Shown: positions 22,806-34,201, counted from the stretch's first letter. The stretch: DNA of 64,000 bases from Darksidea phi (GCA_030770425.1 JASJFT010000012.1:248001-312000); one strand, 5' to 3'. Made by a program: numbers and translations. The notes: generated by a model not told the origin, from the sequence alone.

Positions 22806-24076
22806 TTACTCCGACTCGCCTAGACCCTTTGCTAAATCAATCATTGTCACATTAACCCCTGCCGGAGGTTCAGCACCGTACTCTGCACCACCCGTAATGC
22901 GAATCTTCGTATCGTCGTTAACAGCTGCACTTAATCAGCACTCTCGACCCTGAGGGAAAAAAAACCGCTCAATCGACTTACGAACGCGCACTTCTCTCGA
23001 ATAAGATCTCCCGTGTGGCGTATCAACCTGCTTCCACGTCCCCAACCCCAGCGCCTGGTTAGTCCAAACAGGCTGGTTATCTGAGTCCGAAACCACAACC
23101 GTCCCATTTTCGCCTCCGACGGGGGACCATATGGACGTGGGACCGCCGTTGGGTCGCGCGCCCGTATCAACGACGAGCTTGTGCCAGGCTGCGTCGTTGG
23201 CGTATTCCGGGTTGTCGGCAAGCTTGTAGTATATAGGATAGGTGTAGCCATCTGATGTGCCGTTTGTTCCGTTCTTTACCATGGCGTACTCGAAGACCAT
23301 GAAGAATTGGTCGTTGGGCAGCTTGGTCACGATGAGCATACCAGGACGATCGGAGTATTTCGTGGATGCTACGACGTCGACTACGGGGCCCCAGCTGTCG
23401 AAGTCGCCCGAGGTCGTTTGTTGGACGAGCTTTTGACCATGCTTCGGGTCGCGTTGGTCGGAGTAGTAGACGATGAGTTTGTCTTCGCTAGTGGTGTTTC
23501 AGTATACTGGCTTTCTGCGTTGGCTAGATGGTACGAAGTAGAGATTACTTACTGTCGTAGCAGATATGGCTCCCAGACTGGCGTAGCCCCGTTCGTCGTA
23601 TTTCCCCTCCCACCCACGGCAATGAGACTCACAAAGCTAAAGCTCTTGCCTTCATCTCTCGAAGCGTAAAGCTCAATGTTCGTACTACTGTTGTCCGCAG
23701 CATTGAGCGCCAGTAACAACACGCCACCTTCTTCCTCTCCAAAGTCATCCTCCAGCCACAGCATGTGCGGTTGCACCAGTCGTCGTCCAGGCTTGTTGGA
23801 CCTGAGGCTTCCCCATGGACCCCACGTTTTCCCACTATCCAATGAGCGGTAGATGGGTAGCGTACCGTTTGAGCCGAAGTCATTCCATGTTGCGAGGAGG
23901 CGGTTGCCTGGGAGGGTTTCGGTGCGGGCATAGCTTGCGGAGGATCTGTTGTTAGTGGGTTTGAAGATTGTTGCATTAGCAAAGGGCGCGATGCTTCCTG
24001 GCGACTGTTGGGGAAATGCAGAAACGATGAGACTAAATAGGCTCACACCCGTGGCCAACCCCTTGAGGAACCACAT
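22806..24076 (-). CDS. Secreted BNR/Asp-box beta-propeller hydrolase (sialidase superfamily, GH93-like)
   Basis: Three exons (24076-23553, 23487-22982, 22924-22806) give 382 residues. The start at ATG 24,076 (MWFLKGLATGVSLFSLIVSAF) supplies a signal peptide; an upstream TTG extends the frame but is not needed. Asp-box motifs (S-x-D-x-G-x-T-W type) are visible as SLDSGKTWGPWG and SRDEGKSFSF. Propeller-type strands such as YARTETLPGNRLLATW and KYSDRPGMLIVTKLPNDQFFMVFEYA fit exo-arabinanase-like GH93 or related enzymes. Several Asn-glycosylation sites fit secretion. Substrate is not determined; plant cell-wall arabinan is a possibility from the family. Confidence 0.85.
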
Positions 24077-25374
24077 GATTGTCGGATGTTGAATGGGGAA
24101 GATCAAGGACCACCGTCTATGTTACCGCAAAGCGCATCCCTGGACGGGTCGCTGAGCAGTATATGAATCAATTCTCCCATCGCGCAAAGAGAAGAGGGTT
24201 ATGGAGAATATGTGTTCCTGCTTCTTTAAAAGCATCTGGCCTAATGCGATCATATATGAGTTGATATACACCTTACCCATAGCAAAGCGATGAGCAAGTA
24301 GCAACGAGACTCTGCGTACCAAGCCTGTTTCAACCGGCTCTGGAATCACGGCAATTTTGAAGAGGCCGTAGCAGTCTCGCAGGTATTACCCCGCTGAAGT
24401 ATTGCTGGTTGACGAAGACCATGGCTAAACTCACGGGGTAATATCGCACACATGCAGGAACGACACCGGTGACGTGGGTCGGTAGTTTTGTCCCAGCGAT
24501 CGCTTCATGTCGCTAAACTTTTCGTTAACAAGGTCCAGAGCTACCCGAGATTTCTTGATGGAACGAAAAAGATGATTGCTGTGATACAGTGAAATCCATC
24601 CGATTCAGGAAGTTATCTCTGTGGAGTGTATGATAACACGCAGTACCGCTCCTCCATTTGTTTGTCGCGGTTAGTTAATTGGTGGAAAATGCTCCAATCA
24701 TCATGCCGAATTTGTCTTGATCCGTTGGGTAATGCTTCCTCTGCAGCGGCTTAACGTAGTGCAGTTGGGGTGTAGTCTCAGTGCCTGTGACCATCTGGAC
24801 TTAGGTAGTAGACATTGATACGAGCTTAGCAATAATATGATCTTTGTCGAACTGGTGGAAGGCGGCCGGAAGTAGAAGGGATATGCGCACGATGCGCGAG
24901 TGAATGACGGTACGGGATTTGAGGTGTTCCGTCCGTGGATTAAGGGAGATGAAGTACCGGACGCCAACCGAATTTAGGAAAGGCCTCTTTATGTGTCCAT
25001 ATAGGTGAAAGTTGCATTGCGAATAAGGGCTTCGACACTGTATCGTAGTGCTACTAAGAGCTGGCCGTCACAGTGCCCGATGGTGCTCACCTGGTGCTTG
25101 CTTATGTCATCTAAAGTAGAAGCGCCCGTATTGGCACTCCGTATCAAAAGGCTCCGTATCCTTTGGGCGTGACGTCGCATGTACCTCAGCTTTACCGCGA
25201 ACCGTACACTTCTTCCTAGTAACGGATATTGCCTCTTTCCAACTTCAAAATTCTCGCGTTTCCATTCTTTGGGTCGCAAAAAACCGCTCTTCGTCCATTG
25301 GTCCCCTGCGCTGCCCGCGCCCAACGCCAAAGAGCGCGGACAAGCGGCTCTTCAGCACACGTCTGCTCTCCGTC
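24077..25374. other. 1.3-kb intergenic region
   Basis: No gene, RNA gene or strong repeat is recognised. A minus-strand open frame at 24,989-25,330 lacks any recognisable features and overlaps the region just upstream of MIC12. Confidence 0.45.
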
Positions 25375-25764
25375 ATGGGCTTCACAACAGGCTTCGTATG
25401 TACCATCCTTAGCCAGTCAAGGATTCATCTCTGACATGTGTGATTCAAGCTGGGCGGATTTACCCTTACCTCTGCAGTCCTCTACCTGACCGTCTCCCTC
25501 CACACTCAAAACCGCCATACACAAGCTGCGCTGCTACGCCAACAACGAAGTATTCTCACCAACTTCATCGAGCCGCCAGTGCCGCAACCGGAACCAGTGT
25601 CAAGAGAAGTGCCTATGGGGCTCTTTGAGATGGCGAAGGACAGATGGAACAGAGAGCTTGAGGGTGCGGTGAGGAAGGTTTATGAGACAGATTGGAGGAA
25701 GGTAAGGGAGGCCGCCGAGGACCGAGCGAGCGCTATGCTGGAAAAGCTGAGGGAGCAAAAGTAG
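25375..25764 (+). CDS. MIC12: MICOS complex subunit Mic12 (Aim5 family)
   Basis: A 21-nt first exon (25375-25395, MGFTTGF) is spliced to 25450-25764, giving 111 residues. The N-terminal segment GFTLTSAVLYLTVSLH is a single membrane helix. It is followed by TQAALLRQQRSILTNFIEP and a C-terminal helix with DRWNRELEGAVRKVYETDWRKVREAAE, the layout of fungal Mic12/Aim5 proteins. Family members sit in the inner mitochondrial membrane at crista junctions. The tiny first exon would be missed by simple ORF calling. Confidence 0.82.
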
Positions 25765-26205
25765 ACATGCTGGTCGCGGAGGCCAGGAAGAGGATATTGT
25801 AATATACGTGCAAGGGGTGGGGCGTGCGGAATTTCTCCCACTCGCACATGAGCGTACGATTACAGGCGATGTGTGTCAGTATCTGGCAGCTGGTCAGTTT
25901 TGCAGGCTTAGGTTTGCAACCTCTATATCCCTTTTCATTTCGTCCCAGTGCCTCTTCTCTATTCCTTCTACTCCCGTCCGCGTCTAGAACCGCTTCACCT
26001 AACGACTCCGCATCTTTCTATCGCTACACAGCACGGTGGCCAAGGGTTGGTGATATCGGCGTCGGCGCACAGACCCCAGGCCTTGTCTCAGCAGCCTAGC
26101 CCGCCTTCACTTCATTTTGTTTGCTCTAACCACGCTCACAATCAATCAAAAACGCCGCCGGATATATCCCATCATCTACTCCCCCACACTTATCCTTGCA
26201 CCGTC
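25765..26205. other. Intergenic / 5' UTR
   Basis: The frame of the next gene is open from 25,948, but the first ATG in good context is at 26,206. Pyrimidine-rich segments before it fit a fungal promoter/5' UTR. Nothing else is seen. Confidence 0.45.
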
Positions 26206-29200
26206 ATGGCGTCACATGGTAGCGTGCTCGATCTGCTCGACGACCGTTATCTAAACCTGCAAGACGTCACCGGCAATGTCGAACCGTTCCCGACGCTCGT
26301 GCCATACGAGCAATACACGCAAGCTATGGTTGTATACCGCATGGATCATAAACACGAGTTCTTTATGGGCTTGCTCCACGAGTTCACCGACCGCACTGCA
26401 CGTCAGACGGCAGGCAATGAGCTATGGACCTGGTTCGTACAGTGGGAGGTCGAAGCGCGCTCAGAATCTCCAAGCGCCCCGGCGGCCAAAAGGCCTCGAT
26501 TAGATTCACCGCTTGGTCTCCCGGCCGATAAGTCGCTGCCGCAGAAGGGCTCTCCATACACCATCTGCGAGCGTCGCTGCCTTCGCGCGGCACTATTCCA
26601 AGAGCCGGACATGCTTCGAATCCTCATCGACATCGTGCAGGTTGACAGCAGACTGGTGCCGAATTATGTTGAGTTCCTCTACCAGTGGATCGACTACTAC
26701 GAAGGTGATGGCACGGCATTGAAGGCTGCCGTTCGAATGGAGATACCCAGCCTGTGGTTATTCGAGTATCATCCGCTTCCTATTTTTGGCAAGAAGCCAG
26801 GCACGGCCGCTGGGGACGTAAAGGTGGGAGAAAAAGACGATTTTCACGAGGTCGCTGAGAACATCGGAGAAAGGTTCACTCGCAAAAAGCCGGACCTAGC
26901 AGCGTTTGAGAGAAGGACTGAAGAAAGCGAGCGTCTGCAGTATCGAGAGCCCAAGTTCGGTCTACAGCCACCCCTTGATCCAAAGGATGAGCCACTGTCG
27001 CCACTCGTTAACGAACCCCGGGATCCGGCTAAGCGAAGGAAGTACTACGCCGCATGCTTCAAAAATCGACAGCGTGCGTTTTGGCTTCTACAGGAAGCTG
27101 GTGTATCCGCCAGGCAAATTGCGAACTATAAGAGGCTACAAGAAATGGGTCCGAAGGACACCCCCGAAGACATCAATGGCCCTGGATTCGTAAACTACTA
27201 CAAGGACGAGCCGTATGCTCATGAACAGTTCATGGTAATTGAGAAGATGCAGAAGCTGCGCGAGAAGCAGAACGAGATCGCTATTAGCAACCGGCTTGCT
27301 TTGGAGGCACAACTGGCTGCAGCTACGCAACCGGGATCCATACCTGGCGAGTCTTTTTCGAATCAGCGATCTGTGCCGCCGCCCCTTATAGCCCCAACGC
27401 CCACATATCCAGGCCGTCCGGACGTCATGATGCCCATTTTAGAAAGAATGCGGGCTATGGCGAGGAAGGGCGACCCCCCTATCCGCACCCTTCCTGAGCC
27501 GGTTCACAAAAAGATAAAGTCAAAGCTCTTTGCAAATGCTGCTGTGGCGCGGCCTGCAAAGATGGTGACGGTTCACCCATCGCAGAGACCCAACTGGCCG
27601 TGGGAGGATGATTCTGAGAGTGAATACGAATCCGAATCTGAAGTTTACTCTGGCGATGATATAGATCCAGATGAAAGAGATGATAGTAACGATGAGTTCG
27701 ATGAGGATGATGGTGAGCCGATGGATGTAACGACAAGTGATCGCCCTGCTGTAATTGCACCGCAAGTTCAACTCCCAACAATCCAGCCTGCAGCCCCGAC
27801 GGCTCCGGATATTGCGGCCTTTATGCAAGGTCTAAACCGCACGCAGCTTGGCAGTCTCATGCCACTTTTGAACATCCAGGCACAGCAGGCTGTTTTGCAA
27901 AGAGCCGCAGCTTTGAGTATGGCTCCACAACCACAACCACAACCACCTAGTCGGGCTCCTGCATTCGACACGGACCCTCAATTTGCGGTGAATCTTCCTG
28001 CTATAACTTCATCGCAGATTGCTCAGCCTCCGCTGCCTATGCAGCCAAGTTTAGCAGCTGGACCTCACATGTCCCAACTCGGCCCTCCACCCGGCCCTCG
28101 AGCCATCACACTCACTCCGGCGGCATCGGTACCAGGACCACATGGACAGATGGCGCAGAATGCGACTGAACTGAGTGCACAAAGTCAAGAAACATTACGA
28201 TCTTTACGTTTTCAGCAGTTCATAGCAGTGCAAGGGATTCATACCCAGGCCCAAACAGTGCCAGTTTCCTTGGGTGCAGCTCAAGGCAATAGTGTGTCGT
28301 CTCCAAGGCCAACACAGGAAGTTACTTCTTCACTCCACTCTACACCAGTTTCTCTAGGTGTCGCTCAAGGCACTGGTGTTGTTCCTTCAGGGCCATCCCT
28401 GGGAGTCCCTGTTCCACCTCAAGTTACATCATCTCCGCTAGGCGAACCTTCAGGTATCGGTGCGTTCCCACCACGACCAACCCAGCTTCTCACCCAATCA
28501 TCGACACGTGCTATGCCTCCAGCCAGCCTCGATCTCCAGCGCCCGATGTTGGGCCTGAACTCTGGGCTCCCAACCCCCCCGCCTAGCCTCATGACACCTT
28601 TGGCCGATCTTGCAGGCTCCCTCTCCCTCGCTTCACCGCAAGCCGCCTCTCCCTGCGGCATACCCATCCAGATCTATGTTCCTAAGATCGTTCTCCGCCA
28701 AAACACTACACTTGCCAACGCAACAGACTGTCTCATCCTCGGTCACACCCTTCCTGGAACCGGCGTACTTACCTTGTCGAAAGCCATTTTTTTGTCTGTG
28801 GGTGTATGGGAGAACACACTACGTCGCGTCCGTCTGGGTAAATTCACCGCCCTAGAAAGCTACCCTGCACCGCCAAACCATCCACGGTTCATCTCCAGGA
28901 AAGGTACCTTGAACAATCCGGACGAAATCCGTGGCCCGCACAAGGTTCTGCACGACAAAATCAACCAGATTTACGGCTTCATGGCGAACTGCATCGATCG
29001 AGAAGAGGAGCTTACGAAGCGGTATAGAGCAACGCAAGGACCAATAACAGAGAAGAGGAGAGGTGCTGTGTGGGAAGGATGGGGCGTTTATGTGGACAGT
29101 GCGATTGAGATGAGGGCCGAGGATAGAAAGGGTGGGATGGTGACGAGCAGTGTTGATGGGAAAATTCGAAAGAGCGAGGAGGACGAGGAGGAGAGGAGGA

Positions 29201-29283
29201 GACTGAAGGAGATTGACGACCTACTTGATGAGGAGAGTGATGTCGGTGAGCATGACAAGGATGAGGACAAGATGGAGGAGTGA
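26206..29283 (+). CDS. Large hypothetical protein with acidic and Pro/Gln-rich central region
   Basis: A single exon of 1025 residues with no named domain that I recognise. The first 270 residues look folded (LLDDRYLNLQDVTGNVEPF, TICERRCLRAALFQEPDM, YQWIDYYEGDG). Residues 280-370 are charged and helical (KRRKYYAACFKNRQRAFWLLQEAG). A very acidic block lies near 27,610-27,720 (DDSESEYESESEVYSGDD). A 300-residue low-complexity part carries imperfect repeats (PVSLGAAQG, PVSLGVAQG). The last 190 residues again look folded (IPIQIYVPKIVLRQNTTLA, ALESYPAPPNHPRF) before an acidic tail. A nuclear or chromatin-related role is only a guess from composition. Confidence 0.75.
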   Translation: MASHGSVLDLLDDRYLNLQDVTGNVEPFPTLVPYEQYTQAMVVYRMDHKHEFFMGLLHEFTDRTARQTAGNELWTWFVQWEVEARSESPSAPAAKRPRLDSPLGLPADKSLPQKGSPYTICERRCLRAALFQEPDMLRILIDIVQVDSRLVPNYVEFLYQWIDYYEGDGTALKAAVRMEIPSLWLFEYHPLPIFGKKPGTAAGDVKVGEKDDFHEVAENIGERFTRKKPDLAAFERRTEESERLQYREPKFGLQPPLDPKDEPLSPLVNEPRDPAKRRKYYAACFKNRQRAFWLLQEAGVSARQIANYKRLQEMGPKDTPEDINGPGFVNYYKDEPYAHEQFMVIEKMQKLREKQNEIAISNRLALEAQLAAATQPGSIPGESFSNQRSVPPPLIAPTPTYPGRPDVMMPILERMRAMARKGDPPIRTLPEPVHKKIKSKLFANAAVARPAKMVTVHPSQRPNWPWEDDSESEYESESEVYSGDDIDPDERDDSNDEFDEDDGEPMDVTTSDRPAVIAPQVQLPTIQPAAPTAPDIAAFMQGLNRTQLGSLMPLLNIQAQQAVLQRAAALSMAPQPQPQPPSRAPAFDTDPQFAVNLPAITSSQIAQPPLPMQPSLAAGPHMSQLGPPPGPRAITLTPAASVPGPHGQMAQNATELSAQSQETLRSLRFQQFIAVQGIHTQAQTVPVSLGAAQGNSVSSPRPTQEVTSSLHSTPVSLGVAQGTGVVPSGPSLGVPVPPQVTSSPLGEPSGIGAFPPRPTQLLTQSSTRAMPPASLDLQRPMLGLNSGLPTPPPSLMTPLADLAGSLSLASPQAASPCGIPIQIYVPKIVLRQNTTLANATDCLILGHTLPGTGVLTLSKAIFLSVGVWENTLRRVRLGKFTALESYPAPPNHPRFISRKGTLNNPDEIRGPHKVLHDKINQIYGFMANCIDREEELTKRYRATQGPITEKRRGAVWEGWGVYVDSAIEMRAEDRKGGMVTSSVDGKIRKSEEDEEERRRLKEIDDLLDEESDVGEHDKDEDKMEE

Positions 29284-29507
29284 TCGGTGGTGTAGGGTGG
29301 GTGACCCTTGTAGCACACAGAGGACTCTGTCTAAAGTGCGGAGGGTGGGTTACCCTGCAGGACAAAAACTTGGAGAGCTGAAATTCGAGGTGTGATTCAG
29401 CGTTTACTTTTAAGATCGGGTGCTCATACGCCAACCGACTACTACTTTTGACAGCAACCGTCGGTACGTCTGCATATGGTTTTAGCAGGTATGTCTAGAT
29501 TTGCTTC
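29284..29507. other. Short gap before peptidase pseudogene
   Basis: It is the 3' flank of the 1025-residue gene. TGGGTGACCCT and TGGGTTACCCT around 29,298 and 29,347 form a short imperfect repeat. No gene is seen. Confidence 0.4.
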
Positions 29508-31245
29508 CTACAACATCAACACAGCAACAAGTGCCCCCAACTCCCCTGCAATTGCTGCATCATCCTTCATTCTTGTCGCCGTCCCGGTATATCGTAATCC
29601 CACACTCCCCGTCGGACCCACACTCACACCCTCATCCATCGCGTCCGGCGTCCAGCAAATCTTCCTGCTTCACCACCTCGGGTCCATACGCTTTGAACCC
29701 ACTATACTATTGTATGCCTCATCTTCCCTTCTACATACTTTTTGTCATTCACAGACGTATCCCAAGCCTGTGTCCACGCCCTATCCAGATCCGCATAAGT
29801 ATCCCACGAATAGAAGATCCTGCAGTCCGCCGCCTCGTAGATATGCTGCAATGATGTAGCAGTGCTATCTCCCTTCCTTATTTAGTCCTAGGCTTGCAGT
29901 CTTGACATGCCGTCGCCCACACGCGTGCTGACCTACGTTGTATTCGCCAGGCCGAGCAGAACACTGTTGTTGGAAGTCACGGTTACGAAACCGATGGTAT
30001 CGGAGGCGTTTAATAGTTGGTTGCGTAATCGGGGACTGAATACAGAGCGATGACTTCACCGCCCTTTGATCCTGACACTGTTTGTATGGGTCCGGTTTTC
30101 GGGCGACCGCCGACGGTGACGGCGCGGATACCGGCGATGTTGCTGAGTTCTTCATGGAACGAGGCGAAAAAAGAGCCGCAGAGCGAGTCAGTGAACATTA
30201 CAATGTTGGAGGCGTTGAAGGGCTGTGGTAGGTTTGTTGTGTCTGTAGAGGGGAATTTTGTGACGCCGATGCGGGTGGAGATATCGTCGACGTCAGAGTA
30301 TTGCGCTGTGTAAGTGTTTGAATCGTTAATTAGTCGGACTGTTATGATTTACGGTTTATCGCATAGTTACAGTGAAGTTATCACCATTGAGGGTCTAGGG
30401 GCCGTTGAAGGCATCCCAGCTCTCAGATTGCTTCCCCTGCGGGTCGCGAAAGTGTCAGTACGCCCAGAAACTGTAGCCTTCGCCCAGTATACTGCCATCT
30501 GTTACTTCAGTGTACGAGTCGTTCAACTGGGCGTTGTTGTGCATCTTGCTGACCGCGCCGATCGAGTCGAATTGAGATTGTTCGCGACACCGCTGTGACG
30601 AGAAAGGCGCTTCCTTTAGAAACAACTGCATGAACACGTCTAGTAGTAGCTGTCATTTTCAAGACTGAAGCTGATGATGTTGAGCACGGCGATATCGTTG
30701 TAGTCGTCCCCGTTAAGGAAGTGGCCTGCGGCGGCTATGCTGTTTGATTGGACTACTGCAGTTGGGAATTGGTCGCTATCTATTTGGCGCTTGTCCTGCC
30801 GACGGTGGGGGTGGTCGATGGTGGGAATGGAGGGGTGTTGTCCCAATTGGCCTCTGATGTCAGTAGAGCGGAGTATGGGCTTCGATTTTGCGTCGCAGGA
30901 TGTTCCAGAGACTGTGCCAGTGCAGTAAGTCTTCAAGAGACTCGCCGTCCTCCACTCCGTCAAAGTCGAACCTTGTTATGGCGATATTACCATAGGAGGT
31001 GGAACAGCCATATGCTATTGCTAGCAAACTCACATGAGACGCTTCCATCCATTCCAAATCTAGCCACCAGCCTGAGCATATATGTATTAGGCGGTGCACA
31101 TCCCTTCGGGAAGCGTAGGCATGCATGTACGCTAAACAATTTCGGGGAACGACGCCATGTGCTGTTACTAGGCAGCCAAGGAATATCGTCTTGAAGCAAA
31201 GCCTGTGGCGGGCGTTGAAAGAAAGCTTACTTCATTTCATACTTG
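29508..31245 (-). pseudogene. Decayed secreted S41-family peptidase
   Basis: Fragments of one S41-type (tail-specific protease-like) protein lie in order but in shifting frames. These are a GNIAITRFDFDGVEDGESLEDLL segment (about 31,000-30,900), VVQSNSIAAAGHFLNGDDYND (about 30,760-30,700), SWDAFNGP and LNGDNFTVTMR (about 30,430-30,350), ASNIVMFTDSLCGSFF (about 30,200) and TVGGRPKTGPIQ. Beyond them come FVTVTSNNSVLLGLANTT (about 30,000) and LQHIYEAADCRIFYSWDTY (about 29,850-29,790). A GPI-type end (ELGALVAVLML) stops at 29,508. At least five in-frame stops interrupt it, between 29,890 and 30,420, plus several frameshifts. The nucleophile Ser region reads CGSFF rather than the usual C-A-S-T-C. 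The product cannot be functional as read. Confidence 0.85.
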
Positions 31246-31381
31246 TACAAGCACAACTTTGGGTATTGTGAACCGCATATTGGCGATTCCCCGCCCTGAA
31301 TACTTAACATAAGGGAACAGCCATGCTCTCCAAACTGTCAGCACAGTGAAAAACGACATATAAACTGACCGAACTGGGCAA

Positions 31382-32504
31382 TCAGACCCCCCCAGCCCTC
31401 AACCTCCGGACCCCACCTTCAGCTTGATCAACATTCAGCTTGATCCACGGATGCTCCAACACCTCCTCAAGGGACATGCGCTTCTCGGCCTCTAGGTTCA
31501 ACAGCTACGCCTACTATCAGAGACTTTTACAAGAGAGCCACACTCAGATCTGACATAGGAGTGCTTACCTGTAAAATGAACTCCTCTGCACCCTTCGGCA
31601 CGTGCTTAGGGAACATGATCTTCCCCTTGAAGCCTGCAATCTTCTTTTTCGTCACTGTGATGCTCTTCGTTTCAAACGGTGGCTTGCCAGCGAGCAATTC
31701 ATATGTCAAGACGCCCAGACTCCACAGGTCAATCGCATTCGTGTACCACTTGTCCGTCTGTCCCGGCTTTAACATCATGACCGCCACCTCCGGCGAGAGG
31801 TAATCCAGCGTACCGCACACCGTCGAGCGAAACCCTGACTCGGAATGCACGCTCCATCCAAAGTCAGCGAGCTTGATTTCATCACGGAAACCTAGTAGGA
31901 TATTTTCTGGTTTGATATCCCGATGGATAACGTTCTTGGTGTGCATGTAGCGTAGAGCTTCCGCAATTTGGGTGATGTAGCGCGCCGTTGCATGTTCTTT
32001 GAAGCGGCCGTTAGGCTGCTTCCTCAGCTTTGAGTACAGGTCGCCGTTGGGTGCGTATTCCAGGATTAGGTAAATGCTGGTGTTGTTGTGGAACCATGAG
32101 TAAAAACGGAGGATGTTAGTGTGACGCATAATCTGGTGCACTTCCAGCTCTCGGCGGATCAGCTTCTCTTCCTCTTCGACAGCGCATTGAGCCTTTGAAA
32201 TGACTTTCAGGGCGCATATGTAACCCGTTGTTCGGTGGCGAGCGAGGTAGACTTGGCCGAATCTTCCACGACCGAGTGGTTTCCCGATCTCGAACTGACT
32301 GATCCGTAAATCTGTGTGCGGTGCTTGCATGTACGAAAAGCTCTCGAGTATGCTCGATGCATCGCCATCATGCAGCTTCGCGCTGGCGGTGAGACCACGA
32401 ACAAGTTCAGAATGTTGTCCTTCTATGACTGCGAGATCCACCATAACCTGCCTGAAACGTTCCCGTTCACTCAAGCGAGTCTTCGGCGTGAGAGTCGATT
32501 TCAT
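31382..32504 (-). CDS. Aurora-family serine/threonine kinase (Ipl1-like)
   Basis: Two exons (32504-31569, 31504-31382) encode 352 residues. All catalytic elements are present: GRGRFGQVYLA loop, Lys in CALKVISK, Glu in IRRELEV, HRDIKPENILL and ADFGWSVHSE. The activation loop is RSTVCGTLDYLSPE, with the Aurora-type Thr. GWSVH and CGTLDYL are Aurora signatures. Aurora kinases correct kinetochore attachment within the chromosomal passenger complex. The N-terminus is about 70 residues long and lacks an obvious further exon, although an AG just upstream (about 32,520) leaves room for one. Whether it is the sole Aurora or a divergent paralogue cannot be told here. Confidence 0.92.
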
Positions 32505-33415
32505 CACTTTCGTATTACCTAGTGTGCGGAGGGCACTGCACTTATCCTTTGCGTCAGACAGCTAGATAGCCCATTAGCGTTCTCGGTTTTAGCATGCCAT
32601 CTAAGATCTTTACCTTGGATTTGAAGCTTCTGAGTATCGATGCCACTGTGCTAGGTCGCTTTGCAGCTTGCCTCGTCGGTGCCATTGCGGCAAAGCTATG
32701 CGGCGAAGGGTGGAGATACAGTCGTGGTTCAGGGTTAAGTTGGAACTGTTGCCGGTGCGGGTCTAGAGCTCTTATTTATTGTTTCACGCGGACAGAGTGT
32801 GTTGCCCCGCCAGCATATGCCTCGCACAATGAAGAAATTAGCTGTCGAGAATGCCTCCACTCGTTGTCATCCCGCATATGCAATCCGGTTCTATCAAGTC
32901 TCCTCATACCCCTTTACCCTATGCGATGAACGCACCATTAGGGGCAAAACAGCAGTCATTTGCTTCGATGTCCGCAACTAGAGTCGCCGATGAGAATTCG
33001 TGGGCGGCACTAGATCGACAAGTGATAGGCGGGCGATGGGGTGGAAAGGAGTGAAGACGCGTGGCCTGATTGTTCTAGCTCTAAGGAAGACCGTGGCCGC
33101 AGAGGAAGGCGTGCGCTTGTCATACGCAAGCTGTGCATTCACGCGTGTTATCGTCCATGTTGCCGTAGACGTCGAGGTTTCGTCTGGTGAAGAGAAGGTG
33201 GAAACTTGGATGGGCTAGACCGCTTTGGACAAAGGCAGCTTAGTTGTGCCGGCAAAGACTGGGAGTCTAAATATCGCTGAACGCAGAACTAATCAACATA
33301 AGCGCACTCACAAAATGTAAGTGATGATCTGACAAACTAGAAACTAGGTATATTTCATCTATGGTATATTCCTAGTGTTGAAATGGGAACATTACACCGA
33401 GTAGCGGTACATCTG
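32505..33415. other. 0.9-kb intergenic region
   Basis: This is upstream DNA of the Aurora-type kinase and the 3' side of the PPCDC gene. Small plus-strand open frames (32,594-33,218) overlap each other in different phases without recognisable features. No gene is called. Confidence 0.45.
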
Positions 33416-34201
33416 CTACCTTGCTCCATCCGTATTCAAACCCAGTCTGTCCTCCATAATGTCAACAATCTCCCTCCAATCCTTCATAGCACCACCTCCA
33501 ACATCCCCACAAGCTAGCTCCTTCTGCATCGGCTGCAACATCTCAAACCAGCCCCCATTCCTTACTCCCCACTCCTCGTCCAGGATCTGAATCTGCCTCT
33601 TCGTAACTGGCTGCAACCACATCGCTGTATTCATAGACGGAGCGACAAGTATCCTCTTCTTCCTCCGCACTCCTTTCCCGCCCGCTTCCTGTGGACGATC
33701 AAGAGCCGGTAGATTCCGCACCGGGTCTAGCTCGCCCGTTGTATCCCATGCCCGTATTACGGAAAGAAGGAGATTGTCTGACCACCCTTGTGATATCTTC
33801 GCCAGCGCATCCGCACTCAGCGGTGCGACAACCATGAGATCCCATCGCCTCAACTCAATATGCAAAATTTTGTTTCCCCTTACCCACGGCTCCCTCCATT
33901 CATCCTCATCAAAGTATATCCCGTCTACATTTGGCAGCGTCTCTATATCCGCTAATGAGGGCTGTTCGGCGCTCTGGCCGCCAAGAAAATTCTTTGCGGA
34001 CTCGGTAAAGATGAGCCGGATGGAGAGGTCGGTGTATCTCGAGAGCGCTTGGATAATGTTTGGAATTTTGATGGTGGCGACAGAACCAGTAGCACAGAGG
34101 AGGAGGTGGGTTTTGGAGTCGTGGAGGGAGAGGGCGTAGGGGTCTGCGTTGTGTATTGGTCTAAGGTTCAGAGGCTTAAGGTCGGCTATGGTGGCGGACA
34201 T
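33416..34201 (-). CDS. Phosphopantothenoylcysteine decarboxylase (PPCDC/HAL3 flavoprotein)
   Basis: A single exon of 261 residues from ATG 34,201. Flavoprotein-family motifs are clear: HLLLCATGSVATIKIP, HIELRRWDLMVVAPLSADALAKI (flavin-binding region with the catalytic-type His in HIELR), GWSDNLLLSVIRAWD, VAPSMNTAMW (the P-x-MN-x-x-MW signature) and ELACGDVGGGAM carrying the active-site Cys. The enzyme decarboxylates 4'-phosphopantothenoylcysteine in coenzyme A synthesis. A basic insertion (KGVRRKKR) precedes the MN motif. Fungal HAL3 paralogues can moonlight as phosphatase regulators, which sequence alone does not show here. Confidence 0.92.
   Translation of the reverse strand: MSATIADLKPLNLRPIHNADPYALSLHDSKTHLLLCATGSVATIKIPNIIQALSRYTDLSIRLIFTESAKNFLGGQSAEQPSLADIETLPNVDGIYFDEDEWREPWVRGNKILHIELRRWDLMVVAPLSADALAKISQGWSDNLLLSVIRAWDTTGELDPVRNLPALDRPQEAGGKGVRRKKRILVAPSMNTAMWLQPVTKRQIQILDEEWGVRNGGWFEMLQPMQKELACGDVGGGAMKDWREIVDIMEDRLGLNTDGAR

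Noticed and set aside
24989..25330. 113-codon minus frame next to MIC12
   Set aside because: No recognisable domain, no splice support, and it overlaps the likely MIC12 promoter.
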